Source: Talpa occidentalis (Eukaryota > Chordata > Mammalia > Eulipotyphla > Talpidae). From it: DNA of 64,000 bases. Positions 10,625 to 22,910 of the stretch are shown piece after piece. The stretch's first letter is position 1. Each line of letters starts with the position of its first letter. The notes beneath the pieces were generated by a model that was not told where the DNA came from, searched no databases, and was given only the letters and a program-made list of their open reading frames with translations. The position numbers and the translations under genes are program-made. Location: the NCBI RefSeq assembly GCF_014898055.3, contig NW_023605083.1, positions 63,094,228-63,158,227 of the forward strand, given 5' to 3'.

Positions 10625-11321
10625 CTGAAAAGAAATAAAAAATATAAAAAAATAAGAATGAAACTAAAAGATTACAAAGGGATCTAGATAGCTTTTGTAG
10701 TCAACCATTAAATAGAGTGGGTGTTTTAACTCATTTTTAATTCTTTAGTTCTTTATTGTACTATACATATAAATAAAACATGCACTGGTCCATAAGTAAA
10801 AGTTCAATAAATTTTAGTATTATTTCGTATACTGAGTAGTAACCAAATATCCAGAAAGAATTGTAGTGGCTCACTTTTTTCAACAAAGATTAGTTTAATC
10901 AATGGAGGAAAATATTTCATGGACTACCACTGGCTTCAAAGTAGCCAGGGGTAGCCTAAACAAAACTGAAAAACAAAAGCATTTAACTTACACTGACCCT
11001 CGTATTTTCTCCCCTGTGTTATTTTACAATTTTTTATAAAATAGTCTGGAAATTTATATATTTTTTTCACATCTTTTATGGCATCAATTTATAGAGAATG
11101 GGTTCTAGTAGCTCAGGTTCCCATCCATTGGGAAGAAGCACACACGAAGTGCACTTCCCTGGGTAGAGTAGGCAGGTGCTCCAATTAAACCCAAGAATCT
11201 TTCCTTTTGGCTTCCTTTTGTTTCCTGATTATTTTCCTTCACGTGTTTCAGGAAGCTATCTTGGCTGCAAGAGTGCTTCATATGTTCAGTAACATTTATT
11301 ATCCTGTCAAGAATCTTGCCT

Positions 11322-12423
11322 AAGATAAACACCTGGGATTACATTAAACTGAAAAGCTTCTGTACAGCCAAAGAGACATTAACCAAAACAGAGAGACACC
11401 CCACTGATTGGGAAAAAATCTTTGCACTCCATCCAACTAATAAGGGACTGATCACAAAGATATACAAAGAACTCACAGGGTTCAACAAAAACAAAATAAA
11501 CAATCCAGTCAAGAAATGGGCAGAGAACTCAAAAGACATTTCTCCAGAGGAAATGCAAATGGCCAACAGGCATATGAAAAAATGTTCAACATCCCTTATC
11601 ATCAGGGAAATGCAAATCAAAACCACACTGAGATACCACCTTACACCAGTAAGAATGGCACATATCAAAAAAAGAAGCAACAACAAATGTTGGCGAGGAT
11701 GTGGTGAAAAAGGAACTCTCCTGCATTACTGGCGGGAGTGCAAATTGGTCCAACCACTGAGGAAAGGTTCCTCAACCTGCTAAAAATGGAGCTACCATAC
11801 GATCCGGCAATTCCACTACTAGGGATCTACCCAAAGGACACAGAAACAGTGATTCAAAAGAGCACCTGTACACCTATGTTTATTACAGCACTATTTACAA
11901 TAGGTAAAACCTGGAAACAACCCAAATGCCCAAAAAGAGATGACTGGATCAAGACAATGAGGTACATATACACAATGGAATATTATTCAGCAATCAAAAA
12001 AGATAAACTCATGCCATTTGCAGCAACGTGGATGGAGCTAGAAGGAATTATGCTCAGTGAAATAAGCCAGAAGGAAAAATAAAAGCATTGGATGGTTTCA
12101 CTTATAACAGGAATATAGGAGAACCAAATAAGACATCAGTGTAAAAAAATAATAACAGTACAAAACACAACAAAGCAAAACAGACAATTATAAACCAGAG
12201 ACATCCTGCAAAGGAGGAAGAGGGAGAGGGCTGAGAGGGAGGGAGGAAGGAGCACAGGGGACTGTGGTGATGGTGCATGGGTGCCTTGGGGAAGGAAATT
12301 CTATGGGGACTCAATCTGAGGGGGTGAGGGGAAGCAAATATTTTCTAAAAAAAGGTAAAAAAAAAAAAAAAAGGATAAATGTTAAAATAAAAAATACATG
12401 AAAAAATAAATAAAAATGAAAAA
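11322..12423 (+). mobile_element. 5'-truncated L1 (ORF2 C terminus plus 3' UTR)
   Basis: Encodes the end of L1 ORF2 ([20 protein letters not shown], then the cysteine-bearing [18 protein letters not shown] region and [15 protein letters not shown]), broken by a frameshift near 11740. A GA-rich 3' UTR and an A-rich end follow. Target duplication AAGAATCTTGCCT / AAGAATTTTGCCT (11309-11321, 12424-12436). Confidence 0.9.
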
Positions 12424-12436
12424 AAGAATTTTGCCT

Positions 12437-14017
12437 TTTACTTCCTGCATGCTGGGCAATATTATTGACTCCTCCAGTTTTGCCATGTTAAAATTTGTGG
12501 GGCCTTCTTTTTTGAACAATGCCTATCCCCTTGTTTATAGGTTTGCATGCATGTAACCAAAGGAACAATTCCATATTTCCCCAAAGGCCTAGAGAACATA
12601 TGGTACAGTTTTCTCTTTTTCCCCTTTGTGTTGGTTATGCCAGCAACTTATGGGAAGGTGATGGTTCTAGCCAAAAGGGCTCACTTTACCTCTTAAGGTC
12701 TCCTCAGAGACAATGACATGTAAGAATGAAGTTGGTCTACAAAGCCTACAAAATGAGACCAACTCTAATTCTACCACTGTAAAGTTATTCAAAATGGTTG
12801 TTATAAAATTAATTACAATGAAAGTTCTAAAGCACAGTATCTACTTGAGAAGGGTGATATATTTTATGTACCAGGAATCACTATTGCCAAACAGATAATT
12901 GTTGGAATTATTGCTCCTCTGTACCCCACACTACCATGTTGACCATGTTTGGATTACTTTCGGATCTCAGCTGTGTCAATGCTTTGTTTCTGAGCTAAAA
13001 GAGGAAATATATAACTGACCCCCATTTTTCAATAAGCTCCTGAGAGGAAAGGAAAATTTAAATTCACATGAAGCACTACTCAGAAAGTCAAATTCCCAAA
13101 AGCAAAAGCCACATTGTTCTGGGCAGTGGCCTGACATGAAAGGGATAGCATGGTGTGATGTCTTTCATGACCAACCATACCACTGATACACTTGTACTTA
13201 AAAACAAAGTTGTTATAAAGCAGGCAGCTGGGGAATATCCCTTTGCCTGGTTAACATGAAATGCCAAGGGAGAACCTACAGAGCAGCCTCCTGAAAGATT
13301 GTTTATCTGAACCTGTTGAGTTCCTGATACTCTTGAGGTCACGAGATTCCCATGACAAATTTGGCACCAAAGAAAACTAGTCAATTTCATGTCAAAGCAG
13401 AGCTTATCTGAGACTAGAATTTGAAGATGGTCCATTCATACCTCTATTGTGCAAATACTAATTAAATTAATAGTAAAAACCCAAACAGCAATAGCATATA
13501 TCTCTGTCTTAACTTCCACTTCCAAACACAGACCCTCTAGAATTCGCTTCCTCTAGGCTCCTTCTAGTGTTTCTGGGAACAGGGACAGCCAGTTATCAGT
13601 TAGGAGGTTTTGTTTCAAAACTCTCCTTTTCTGATTGGAACCACTTGAGGGCAGCATTACACCATAAGCAATAATAATCTTTACAGATTCTTTTACCGAG
13701 GGAGCTACTTTCTTACATTTTTATTGTCTATGTCTGTCTGTTACATTCTTTACTTGTATGTCTTATTCCCTGGGGGTCTTACTTTAATACAGCTATTATA
13801 ATACAAATATGAGAACACTGTTTCCCTTTATTGTAGAGCATTGTTAAATTGTCCTGAGGAAACAAAATTTTGTCTAGTCTCTACAAGAAGCAGAAAAAAG
13901 AGGTTTATTTATAGGAAATAAGCAAGTCTTTTTCTTTGCAGGAGATACTTTTTTGGTCTACCTACAGAACCCATGATAACTAAATGAAAAATGAAGTAGT
14001 TCACTGAAGTGTTTGAT
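12437..14017. other. SHOC1 intron, single-copy or very old repeat
   Basis: About 1.6 kb with no clear gene. A 115-codon minus-strand open frame (13088-13435) lacks splice sites and similarity that I recognise. The base composition resembles old LTR or DNA-transposon remnants, but I cannot assign a family. Confidence 0.35.
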
Positions 14018-14034
14018 AGAAAAAGTACGATCAG

Positions 14035-14757
14035 ATTTTTGTGATCAGTCCTTTATCATTAGTGTTGGGTGCAAAAATGTTCTCCCAGTTGGTGGGGTTT
14101 CTCTTTTTGTTATTGTCTCTTTTGCTGTGCAGAAGCTCTTTAATTTGATGTAGTCCCAGCTGTTTATCTTTGCCTTCACTATCACTGCTTTGGGTGATGT
14201 GTCTGTAAAGATGTCTTTGATATGCAGATCACGTAGTGTTTCACCTATATTTCCTTCTATGTATTTTATGGTTTCAGGTCTTATTTCTAGTTCTTTAATC
14301 CATTTTGAGTTGATTTTTGTGTATGGTGTGAGGTGGTGGTCAAGCTTCATTCTTTTGCATGTAGCAACCCAGTTTTCCCAGCACCATTTATTGAACAAAC
14401 TTTCTTTGCTCCAATGCATAGTCTTTGCTCCTTTGTCAAAGATTAGTTGACCATAAATCTGTGGGTTTATTTCTGGATTTTCTATTCGATTCCATTGGTC
14501 TGTATGTCTGTTCTTGTTCCAATACCATGCAGTTTTGATGATTATGGCTTTGTAGTATAGTTTGAAGTCTGGGAGTGTGATGCCTCCATTTCCTTCTTTT
14601 TTTTTCGGTAGAGCTTTGGCTATTCGGGGTTTTTGGTGATTCCATATGAATTTCATCAATAATTGTTCTATTTCTTTGAAGAATGACATTGAAATTTTGA
14701 TTGGAATAGCATTGAATTGGTATATTGCTTTTGGTAGGATGGCCATTTTAATAATGT
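14035..14757 (-). mobile_element. Inverted 5' part of a twin-primed L1
   Basis: Minus-strand L1 ORF2 segment, open for 233 codons, from [20 protein letters not shown] to the [20 protein letters not shown] region. It is joined head-on to the plus-strand remainder at 14758. In an unbroken L1 the two parts are consecutive, with the minus part first. Together with the shared target duplication this is one insertion with a 5' inversion. Confidence 0.93.
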
Positions 14758-15600
14758 AGACTCAACAACAACAAAGAAAATAACCCAGTCAAAAAATGGG
14801 CAGAAGAGCTAAAAAGAAACTTCTCTGAAGAGGAAATGCAAATGGCCAACAGACATATGAAAAAATGTTCAACATCACTTGTAATCAGGGAAATGCAAAT
14901 CAAAACTACCATGAGATACCATCTTACACCAGTGAGAATGGCACATATTAAAAAAACTAGCAACAACAAATGTTGGCAAGGTTGTGGAGAAAAAGGAACT
15001 CTCCTGCACTGTTGGTGGGAATGCAAACTGGTCCAACCACTATGGAGAGCTGTGTGGAGATTTCTTGACCTACTAAACATAGAGCTTCCATATGATCCAG
15101 CAATTCCACTCCTAGGTATTTACCCAAAGGACACAGAAACATCAATTCCAAAGAACACCTGCACCCCTATGTTTATAGCAGCACTATTTACAATAGCTAA
15201 GCTTTGGAAACAGCCCAAATGCCCAAAAATAGATGACTGGATCAAGAAGATGTGGTACATATATACCATGGAATATTACTCAGCATTCAAAAAAGATAAA
15301 CACATGCAATTTGCAGCAACATGGATGGCGCTGGAAGGGATCATGCTCAGCAAAATAAGCCAGAAAGAAAAAGAAAAATATCGGATGGTCTCACTCATAG
15401 CAGGAATCTAGAAAACTTAAATAAGGGATCAGGAAAATGAATAACTATAAGAAAGTGAAAATCAAAATCAACAAAAACTATGAACCAGAGACACTTTTTG
15501 GGGGGTGGGGGCCGGGAGGGGAGGGATTGGGGTCAGAATGGGGCATGTGCAGTTGTATGGGGGAATATAAAAATAAAATTTATTATTTAAAAAAAAAAAA
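14758..15600 (+). mobile_element. 3' part of the twin-primed L1
   Basis: Continues L1 ORF2 from [20 protein letters not shown] through [20 protein letters not shown], then a short 3' UTR and poly(A). The duplication AGAAAAAGTACGATCAG (14018-14034) matches 15601-15617 at 16 of 17 bases. Only the inverted 5' part is on the other strand. Confidence 0.93.
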
Positions 15601-15617
15601 AGAAAACGTACGATCAG

Positions 15618-16040
15618 TGGTTTTCAAATATACATAAAAACCTAATCAAAAGTTAATAAAAAAATCATACATAACCAACTATCAAGGAATAAACATAACA
15701 AAAATGTGCAGAAAATATATGGAAGAAACCATAAACTTTAATGGGGATCATTAAAAAAACTTAAAAGGCAAGATAAAACATTTTCTTCGCTAGAAAGACC
15801 ATGGGGAAAAAAGTTAAAAGGTCCAAATAACATCTCAATTTCTCAAAAGATGTTACAGAACTTCAAAAAACTGATTACAAAGTAAGTCTGGAAGAAAAAA
15901 TAACAAAAAAGATGATTAAAACATGTTGTATTTATTTATTAAATACTTAAAATTATAAAATACTGACACAATAGACAAATCAGTAGAAAATAAATATTCA
16001 CAAATAAACTCTAATGCGAACAAGGATTTGGCAGATGATA
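15618..16040. other. SHOC1 intron, A-rich sequence
   Basis: A-rich stretch of about 420 bp that resembles a decayed L1 ORF2 on the plus strand in places. I cannot place it firmly and see no gene. Confidence 0.35.
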
Positions 16041-16054
16041 TAAGTGACATTTCT

Positions 16055-16335
16055 TTCTTTTTTTTTTTTTTTAAAGATTTATGTATTTATTTATACAAGA
16101 ACTGGGGTACAGGCCAGACTTGCCGGAGGGTGAGAGGATTCACCAGAGGCCAAGTGGGAAACAGAACAGGCAGACTGACGAAATACACTGCTGAGGGGAG
16201 CAGTGGGCACAACAGGAGAGGTCTGCTGTGCCATGTGGGACACTCATGGGCCGGCTGGGATCGAACTGGCGCTGCAAAGGCTGCGGGCAGCTTCACAGCA
16301 CTGTGCTCAACTGCCTGTGCCACCAGGGGAGGCCC
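16055..16335 (-). mobile_element. tRNA-derived SINE
   Basis: Minus-strand copy with head CACCAGGGGAGGCCC at the right. Target duplication TAAGTGACATTTCT / AAAGTGGCATTTCT (16041-16054, 16336-16349). Confidence 0.9.
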
Positions 16336-16408
16336 AAAGTGGCATTTCTAATCAATGGGGAAAGGAAATAATACTGGGACAATTGCCAAAACATTTGGAA
16401 ATAAATGC

Positions 16409-16737
16409 CTTTTTTTAATGGAATTTTGAGGGTTCACTGTGATATTTATCTTTTTTTAAAAGATTTATTTATTTATTTATCCATTCATTCCTTCATTCAA
16501 GAACTGGGGTACAGGCCAGATTCGCGGGATGGTGAGAGGATTCACCAGAGACACAGCAGGGAACAGAACGGGCAGACTGACGAAATACACTGCTGAGGGG
16601 AGCAGCGGGTGAGACAGGAGAGGTCTGCTGTGCCATGTGGGACCCTCGCCAGCCAGCCGGGATTGAACAGGCACTGTAGAGCCTGCAGACAGCTTCACAA
16701 CGCTGCACTCAAGTGCCTGTGCCACCAGGGAAAGCCC
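16409..16737 (-). mobile_element. tRNA-derived SINE with a possible 3' transduction
   Basis: The SINE body lies at about 16453-16737 on the minus strand. Its own A tail (T run at 16452-16458) is followed in the element's sense by about 44 bp of unrelated sequence and a second A run (16409-16415) before the target duplication TGGAAATAAATGC. That duplication is at 16396-16408 and 16738-16750. The extra sequence lies inside the duplication, so it arrived with the SINE. Confidence 0.8.
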
Positions 16738-16774
16738 TGGAAATAAATGCTTTTTATTCTCACTTTTAAACAAC

Positions 16775-17090
16775 CACACAGCTGTATGGATGGAGCTGGA
16801 AGGTATTATGCTAAGTGAATAAACCAGAGGAGAAAGAAAATACCAGATGCTGTCACATATATGTGGATTACAGAAAAGTCAAACAAATGGTTAGACAAAG
16901 ACAAACATTAAAATCAACCCTTGAAAGCTGACCAGAGATCTGAGGTATACAGGGGTAGGAAGGGAAGAAAAGGGGGTAAAAGAGTACATAATTTTTAATG
17001 GTAAGACATTAAAGTATTTCTTCTATTGTTGAGAACAAGAATGGCAATTATTACTACTTTTACTGAATAACTTAACGTCCTAGTTAGCAT
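16775..17090 (+). mobile_element. Old L1 3' UTR fragment
   Basis: Starts with the ATGGATGGAGCTGGAAGG motif at the end of ORF2 and continues with a diverged 3' UTR. Older than the L1 copies with clear duplications. Confidence 0.7.
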
Positions 17091-17312
17091 AGTAAGACAA
17101 AAAAAAAAAAAGATATAAATGCTGTAAAGGAAGAAACAGATGGCCAATAAAATCACTGTCTTGAAGAACTATCTACCCTCCCATGTTCACTACAGCATTT
17201 TCACAATAGCCAAGGTATGCGAAGAACTAAATGTCTATTGACAGATTAATGGATAAATAAAGATGACACATACACAACAAGGATATTGTTCAGCCTTAAA
17301 AAAGAACACCCA

Positions 17313-17603
17313 GGGCCTCCCTGGTGGTGCAGTAGGTTAAGTCTCAGCACTATGAAGCAATTCACAGCCACTGCAGCTCAAGTTCGATCCTGGCCAAGGA
17401 GCTGACCCACATGGTGCAGCAGACTTCTTCTGTCTTGCCAGCTGCTTCCCTCAGCAGTGTATTTCAGTAGATCTGCCTGTTCTGCTCCCCACTCTATCTC
17501 TGGTGAATCCTCTCACCACCCTCTCTGCTCCCTCACACCTCTGTCTTACAGCCCCCAGCTCTTATATGCATAAATAAATAAATCTTTAAAAAAAAAAAAA
17601 AAG
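17313..17603 (+). mobile_element. tRNA-derived SINE, GGTTAAGTCTCAGC head type
   Basis: Inserted in old L1 with duplication AGAACACCCA (17303-17312, 17604-17613). Belongs to the second head type. Confidence 0.9.
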
Positions 17604-17854
17604 AGAACACCCATTTGTGATATGGCTGAACCTGGAAGGCATTATGCTAAGTGAAACAAGACAGACAGAGTACAAGAAACACTGCGCAGTATCATTTGTT
17701 TATGAAATCTTTTTTTATGAAATCTTAAAATGAAAAAAGTGAAACTCAAGGAAATAGCAAGTAGAATGGCTGTCAGGGACTGGTGTGGGGATATGAGGGA
17801 ACTAGGAAAGGTTGGTAAAGGGCTGGTAAAACTTCCAGTTAAAAAGTGAAGTCT

Positions 17855-18119
17855 GGGCCTCCCCTGGTGGTGCAGCGGTTGAGGGCTGGGCTGCGAAGCT
17901 GCCCATAGCCTCTGCAGCGCTGGTTCGATCCCCAGCCGCTGGGCGAGGGTCCTACTTGGTATGCAGACCTCTCTTGCCGCCCGCTGCTCCCCTCAGCAGT
18001 GTATTTCGTCGGTCTGCCTGTTCTGTTCCCCGCTCTGGCTCTGGTGAATTCTCTCACCCTTCCGCACTTCTGACTGTACCCAGTACTTGTATAAATAAAT
18101 AAATAAATCTTTAAAAAAA
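17855..18119 (+). mobile_element. tRNA-derived SINE
   Basis: First head type (GCGGTTGAGGGC). Inserted in the same old L1 with duplication AAAAAGTGAAGTCT (17841-17854, 18120-18133). Confidence 0.92.
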
Positions 18120-18452
18120 AAAAAGTGAAGTCTGAGGAATAAATGTATAACATGGTGACTACAGTTGATAATACTGCAGGGTATAAATGAAATTTGCTAA
18201 GAGAGGAAGTAGTACTTAAAAAAAGATAAATACATGAAGTGATGGATATGTTGTATACTTTAAATATAATAAAATTTTATTTGAGCTACATTTGCATTTA
18301 CTTCTATATCTGAAAATATCTTCACAAAATGATTATATTTATTGATAAATAATGTGAATATTATAGAAAAATTAGTACATGTCAATGAATCAACAATAAA
18401 AGGAAATAAACATTTGAAATTAACTTATGACATAGTAATTAGTTATATTCTT

Positions 18453-18755
18453 TTTTGTTTTTTTTATAGAGGCATGTTTTATTTATTTATTTGTTTGTTT
18501 TTGTTTATACATGCACTGGGTACAGTCAGAAGTGCGGGAGGGTGAGAGAATTCACCAGAGCCAGAGCCGGGAGCAGAGCAGGCAGAAGGACCGAAGGACA
18601 CTGCTGAGGGGAGCAGCGGGCGGCAGGAGAGGTCTGCGCGCCATGCGGGACCCTCCTCCGGTGGCCGGGGAGCAGCTGGGGATCGAACCGGCGCCTCCAA
18701 GGCCGCGGGCAGCTTCGCAACCCAGTGCTCAACTGCTGTGCCACCGGGGAGGCCC
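18453..18755 (-). mobile_element. tRNA-derived SINE
   Basis: Minus-strand, near full-length, well preserved. Duplication TAGTTATATTCTT (18440-18452, 18756-18768). Its tail carries an extra block ATAGAGGCATGTTTT shared with the copies at 550, 8478, 35868 and 50886, which marks a subfamily. Confidence 0.93.
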
Positions 18756-18799
18756 TAGTTATATTCTTATGAAACAAAGCAAATTTATAGTATCACATC

Positions 18800-20082
18800 A
18801 ATTGAACTTCAAAGCATAATATGTCCCTTTTGATTTAGACAGTGAAATCGTAGTATCTACAAATCTGGTAGCAATCAATATAACTGCTAAGAAAGGACAT
18901 GAAATTGCAAATCTAAATTTATAAAGTGAAGTAGAATGACAAGCTCCTTAAGGAAATAAAAGAGATAGACAATTCATATATATTTGGGAAATTCAAGCAT
19001 ATTTTCATCAGCGACATATAGTAAAGAAGCTTCTGATGCTAGCTGATGATAAATATTATGAAATTTGCCAATAGTAGTTTGCAGTATGCAATATTAATAG
19101 TGATAGTAATGTTTGGATGCCATGTTTTTTTACAGATAACCTCTTTACGTGCATGCATAAGCTAGTCCAAGCAAAATTTTTGACAAGAAATAAGAAGTAA
19201 ATTTAACAACTTTCACAAAATTGTACCACTTTTAAGAATAGATTTGGACTATGATCAAATCTGACTCCTAATTCAGGCTCTTCCTACTGTATATCATACT
19301 CTCAAGTTCAGTCACTGTCTCTGTCTCTGTCTCAGTCTCTCTCTCACTCCTCCTTCTCCTCTTCCTCTTCCTCCCCTCTACATCTCAAACTATGAGGGAT
19401 TTAGTTCTCTATTTATCATCATACCTATATATCAATACTAAAAATCTTATACACAATTTACGTATCTACATAAAAATAGCAGTAAAAAAGGCAAATTATT
19501 TTTCACGCTCAAGCTATAGCATATCTTAAATTATGGTAGCAATTATATGAAAGAAACTTAACTTTTTTAATTTAAAAAAGGAATACATTATTATACATAT
19601 AAAAGAGGTAGTTCTAATCAAGTTTTTATACTATTGAGAGAATTCAGTACCCTCTAAAAAGGTGAGAAATTTGAAACAAAGTTTGGACAAAATATACTTT
19701 TAATTATTATTAAATAATAAACAAATTGTAAAAACCATAAAAAATGAATTTCCTGACCCAACATTGCAATATTCCATTTCTACTTTCAATTATAGCTTCA
19801 CATAAACTAGATGAGACTGAAAATACCAGGCACATTTTAGAAAATAAAATATAACCATAATTTAATGTAACATCAGATAGACATGTTATCAGATCTGTAC
19901 CCAGATGCTAATATCATTGTAGCAATATGTTGTGAGTACTCTATGATCAAGTCCCTGAAGCTATTTTGAAGCCCAGTATACTTAAGCCCCCCTAAAACAA
20001 TCTAAATTGCAAAAGGGGATTATATGAAAGAAAAAGTGTTTCCTTAATGAGGTAAATAAAGCTTAGAATTATAATTTTGTCA
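18800..20082. other. SHOC1 intron, no recognised element apart from a CT tract
   Basis: AT-rich sequence with a pyrimidine tract at 19315-19378 (TCTG and TCTC units grading into CTTCCT). No exon fits the frame needed between exons 4 and 5. Confidence 0.45.
19315..19378. repeat. Pyrimidine (TCTG/TC/CTTCCT) tract
   Basis: About 64 bp of almost pure pyrimidine on the plus strand, with TCTGTC units first and CTTCCT units after. Confidence 0.9.
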
Positions 20083-20090
20083 AAGAATAT

Positions 20091-20365
20091 ATATATATTT
20101 TAAAGATTTATTTATTCATGAATACATGAACCGGGGTACAGGCCAGATGCGCAGGAGCGGGAGAGGATTCACCAGAGACAGAGCAGGGAACAGAACAGGC
20201 AGAATGACTGAAATACACTGCTGAGGGGGGCAGCGGGCGAGATAGGAGAGGTCTGCCACCCCATGTAGGATTCTTGCTGGCCGGCTGGGGTTGAACTGGC
20301 GCTGCAGATGCTGCGGACAGCTTCACAGCACTGCGCTCAACTGCCTGCACCATCAGGGAAGGCCC
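20091..20365 (-). mobile_element. tRNA-derived SINE close to SHOC1 exon 4
   Basis: Minus-strand copy with duplication AAGAATAT (20083-20090, 20366-20373). It lies 118 bp downstream of the exon 4 donor, in the same orientation as the gene. Confidence 0.88.
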
Positions 20366-20482
20366 AAGAATATTTTTAATAAAACAAAAACTTCAACCAA
20401 TTAAAAGAAAAATCTCACTGAAATGAAAATGTATCTATCAGTAAGAAATGTTGAATAACAAGGGAAATAACAAATATTTTAC

Positions 20483-20667
20483 CTTGGTTCTGTGCTTGAA
20501 GTGTTGGACATTTTTCTAAACAGCTGACAAGTGTAAATACTTCACTGTAGTCCTTATGGGTGTACATGCTGGCTTCCTCTACTTCAGTTTGGGAGTTTGG
20601 GTTTGAACTTGGAACAATTTCCTCAAAGTCACAGTTAATATAGGTCGCCATTTCTGTGCCTGTTTTT
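20483..20667 (-). CDS. SHOC1: SHOC1 exon 4 (185 bp)
   Basis: The acceptor TTTTATATTATAG and donor GTAAAATATT bound an exon that enters in phase 2 and leaves in phase 1. It encodes [40 protein letters not shown] and [21 protein letters not shown]. An in-frame Met lies inside, but upstream exons join in frame, so it need not be the start. The exon is about 10 kb from exon 5; that intron is filled with L1 and SINE insertions. Confidence 0.9.
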
Positions 20668-20974
20668 CTATAATATAAAAATACAGATTTTATATATGTC
20701 CTATTGTAAAACATTTTCATTAACATATCGTACATGTTCATTGTAGAAAAATTACAAAATTCCAACAGAGTGAGAAAAATTACCCATAGTGCCATCACTC
20801 AAGGAGAAATTAAAAAATTATGACATCCTGCTGGTGTCAGAGTCTTGCTTATTGTTGTGAGAAAACTTCAGCCCCACATGCTGGAATTGGGTGCAGAATT
20901 TCAGTAAATCTAAAAGTCATCTTTTAGATTGAAAAATATCTTTGGAATTTTTAGAATTTTAAATCTTTAGTCCA

Positions 20975-21205
20975 GGTAAATCTAAAGAGGCAGAAATAAA
21001 CTAATGGTTGTCTATCAGAAAGAGAGGGGAAAGAATGGGAAGTGGCTGCTAATAGGTATAGTATTTTCTTCTGTGTTGATAGAAATGCTCTAAAATTGAA
21101 TGTGGTGATGGCTGTACAACTCTGAACATTCTAAAAACCATTACATTGAACATTAAAAATGGTTGAATTATATGCATATGAATTACATCTCAATAAAGCT
21201 GTTAT
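20975..21205 (+). mobile_element. Ancient L1 3' end (L1MC/ME-like)
   Basis: Carries the typical old-L1 end: CTAAAATTGAATGTGGTGAT, then ACATCTCAATAAAGCTG. Diverged, with no duplication visible. Confidence 0.75.
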
Positions 21206-21219
21206 ATAAATCAAACCAG

Positions 21220-21380
21220 ACAAAAATTCTGGTGGTATGAATTTCAGTTCCAACAATTCACTAGTTGAGTGATCATTGTAAATTACTTAACCTGAGCCTT
21301 AGTTTCTTACATGCAATATTGGGATAGTAACGTTCACCTCACATAGTTGTTAGAAGTAGGAAATAAATGTGTGTGCAATA
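21220..21380 (+). mobile_element. MIR element
   Basis: The MIR core is recognisable as TTACTTAACCTGAGCCTTAGTTTC and the following ACCTCACATAGTTGTTAG. Ancient mammalian SINE. Confidence 0.7.
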
Positions 21381-21389
21381 TCCTACATT

Positions 21390-22630
21390 CAACTGCATTC
21401 ACCTGAATGCAGCATGACAGAAGAGCAGAGAATACTATTACATGTTCTTTGTCATGTTCTATTTGGCCATGTGTTCTGTTCTAGAAGCTAGGAAGCTTAC
21501 TAAATGTTCTCCCTAATCTTTTCCCATTTGTCCTAGCCTCCGTAATTCAATTGCTTTGACCCCCACTTTAGCCAATCCATCAAGCTATCTTCATTTTTTG
21601 AAAGTGCTATATTTACTCTAATATGTATTTACTTATTAGGAATTTAACCGATGCTGGTGGTTTTGAAAACATTAGAATAGTTTTTTGTTGTTAGTGTTCT
21701 GTTGCAAGTTGCATAGTTTCGACTATAAGAGCTAATTTATGCACTGTTAGTTTTAGTGTGCAATTTTGCAGAAATAAGATTTTTAGAAACATATGGCAAA
21801 AATGTCCATAAATATTAAAACATAGCACACTAACAAAGTAGTAAAAGAACTGAGGTCTTAAAATCAATATTAAGGAGTAACAAAAAATAGGAACAAGAAA
21901 CAGAAATGAAAAAGAAAGAAATATCAAGATTGAGGAAATCTAGATAGTGCTGGTCAATAAAACTGTAGTTCCTGAATTATTTAAAATAAAATTTCAGTGT
22001 GGAGTCTCTGTACCTTCTGCTCAATTTTGCTTTGAACTAAAATTTCTCTAAAAAACAAAGTCTATAAAAAAATTAAATTGTACTGCATGACTCTAAACAG
22101 AAATTAATAATGGCTTAAACACACATAAAAAATCTGGAGGTTAAAAGCTCTGATAATTTGTCAGGCACAGAAATTCCTTTTGTTCCACTCTGCCATTCCT
22201 GGGTTTAGTTGGTCAGAACAGTTCAAAATGGTTGCTGGAGCAAGTCATTACATCTGTACTGCAGCATCAGGAGAAGGAAAGTAAAGAAGAAAAACATACC
22301 TCTTCCTTTTAAGGGCACATTTTAGTTGGTTACTTATTTCTCTCAAGTATAACTAAGGAAAACTTAAATTATTCAAACTTGAATGTGTGAATAATGACTA
22401 AATTCTTCCTGAGTTTGATTAATACTCTTTGCATGAAGTGAAGCAATAGACTAAGTTATTTACATTTGCAATGATGTCTCTAAATTGCGTGTAGATTAAC
22501 AATGTAGATTGTTCTTCATATTATCTTCTATGTTCCTATCTCTGACACTGTACTTCCCACACTGTGTTATAATTATTTATTTCTAAATCTCTATGTCCCC
22601 ATTTTCTTGCATTCTTTGAGAGTAGAAATT
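21390..22630. other. SHOC1 intron, no recognised element
   Basis: About 1.2 kb. Parts near 22140-22290 look like an old repeat that I cannot name. No frame-compatible exon seen. Confidence 0.35.
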
Positions 22631-22641
22631 ATATGTCATTC

Positions 22642-22910
22642 TTTTTTTTTTTTTTTAAGATCTGTTTATTTATACAAGCATTGGGTACAGTAACAAGCAT
22701 GCGGGAGGGTGAGAGAATTCACCAGAGCCAAAGCGGAGAGCAGAACAGGCAGAATGACGAAGTGCACTGCTGAGGGGAGCAGCGGGCAGCAGGAGAGGTC
22801 TGCGTGCCATGTGGGACCCTCGCCCAGTGGCCGGGGATTGAACCGGCACTGCAGAGGCTGCAGGCAGCTTGGCAACCCAGCGCTCAACCGCTGCACCACC
22901 GGGGAGGCCC
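22642..22910 (-). mobile_element. tRNA-derived SINE
   Basis: Minus-strand copy with duplication ATATGTCATTC (22631-22641, 22911-22921). Confidence 0.92.

Larger units (their letters stand above)
17140..18260 (+). mobile_element. Old L1 3' end carrying two SINEs
   Basis: A diverged L1 ORF2 end (block near 17180-17300, resuming at 17614) and an L1MB-like 3' UTR ending near 18260 (AACATGGTGACTACAGTTGA). It is interrupted by SINEs at 17313 and 17855, both bracketed by duplications taken from the L1 itself. Confidence 0.75.

Noticed and set aside
11339..11686. 115-codon minus-strand frame with membrane-like composition
   Set aside because: It is the antisense of L1 ORF2. The same hydrophobic antisense frame appears at every L1 end in the window (14748, 59291).
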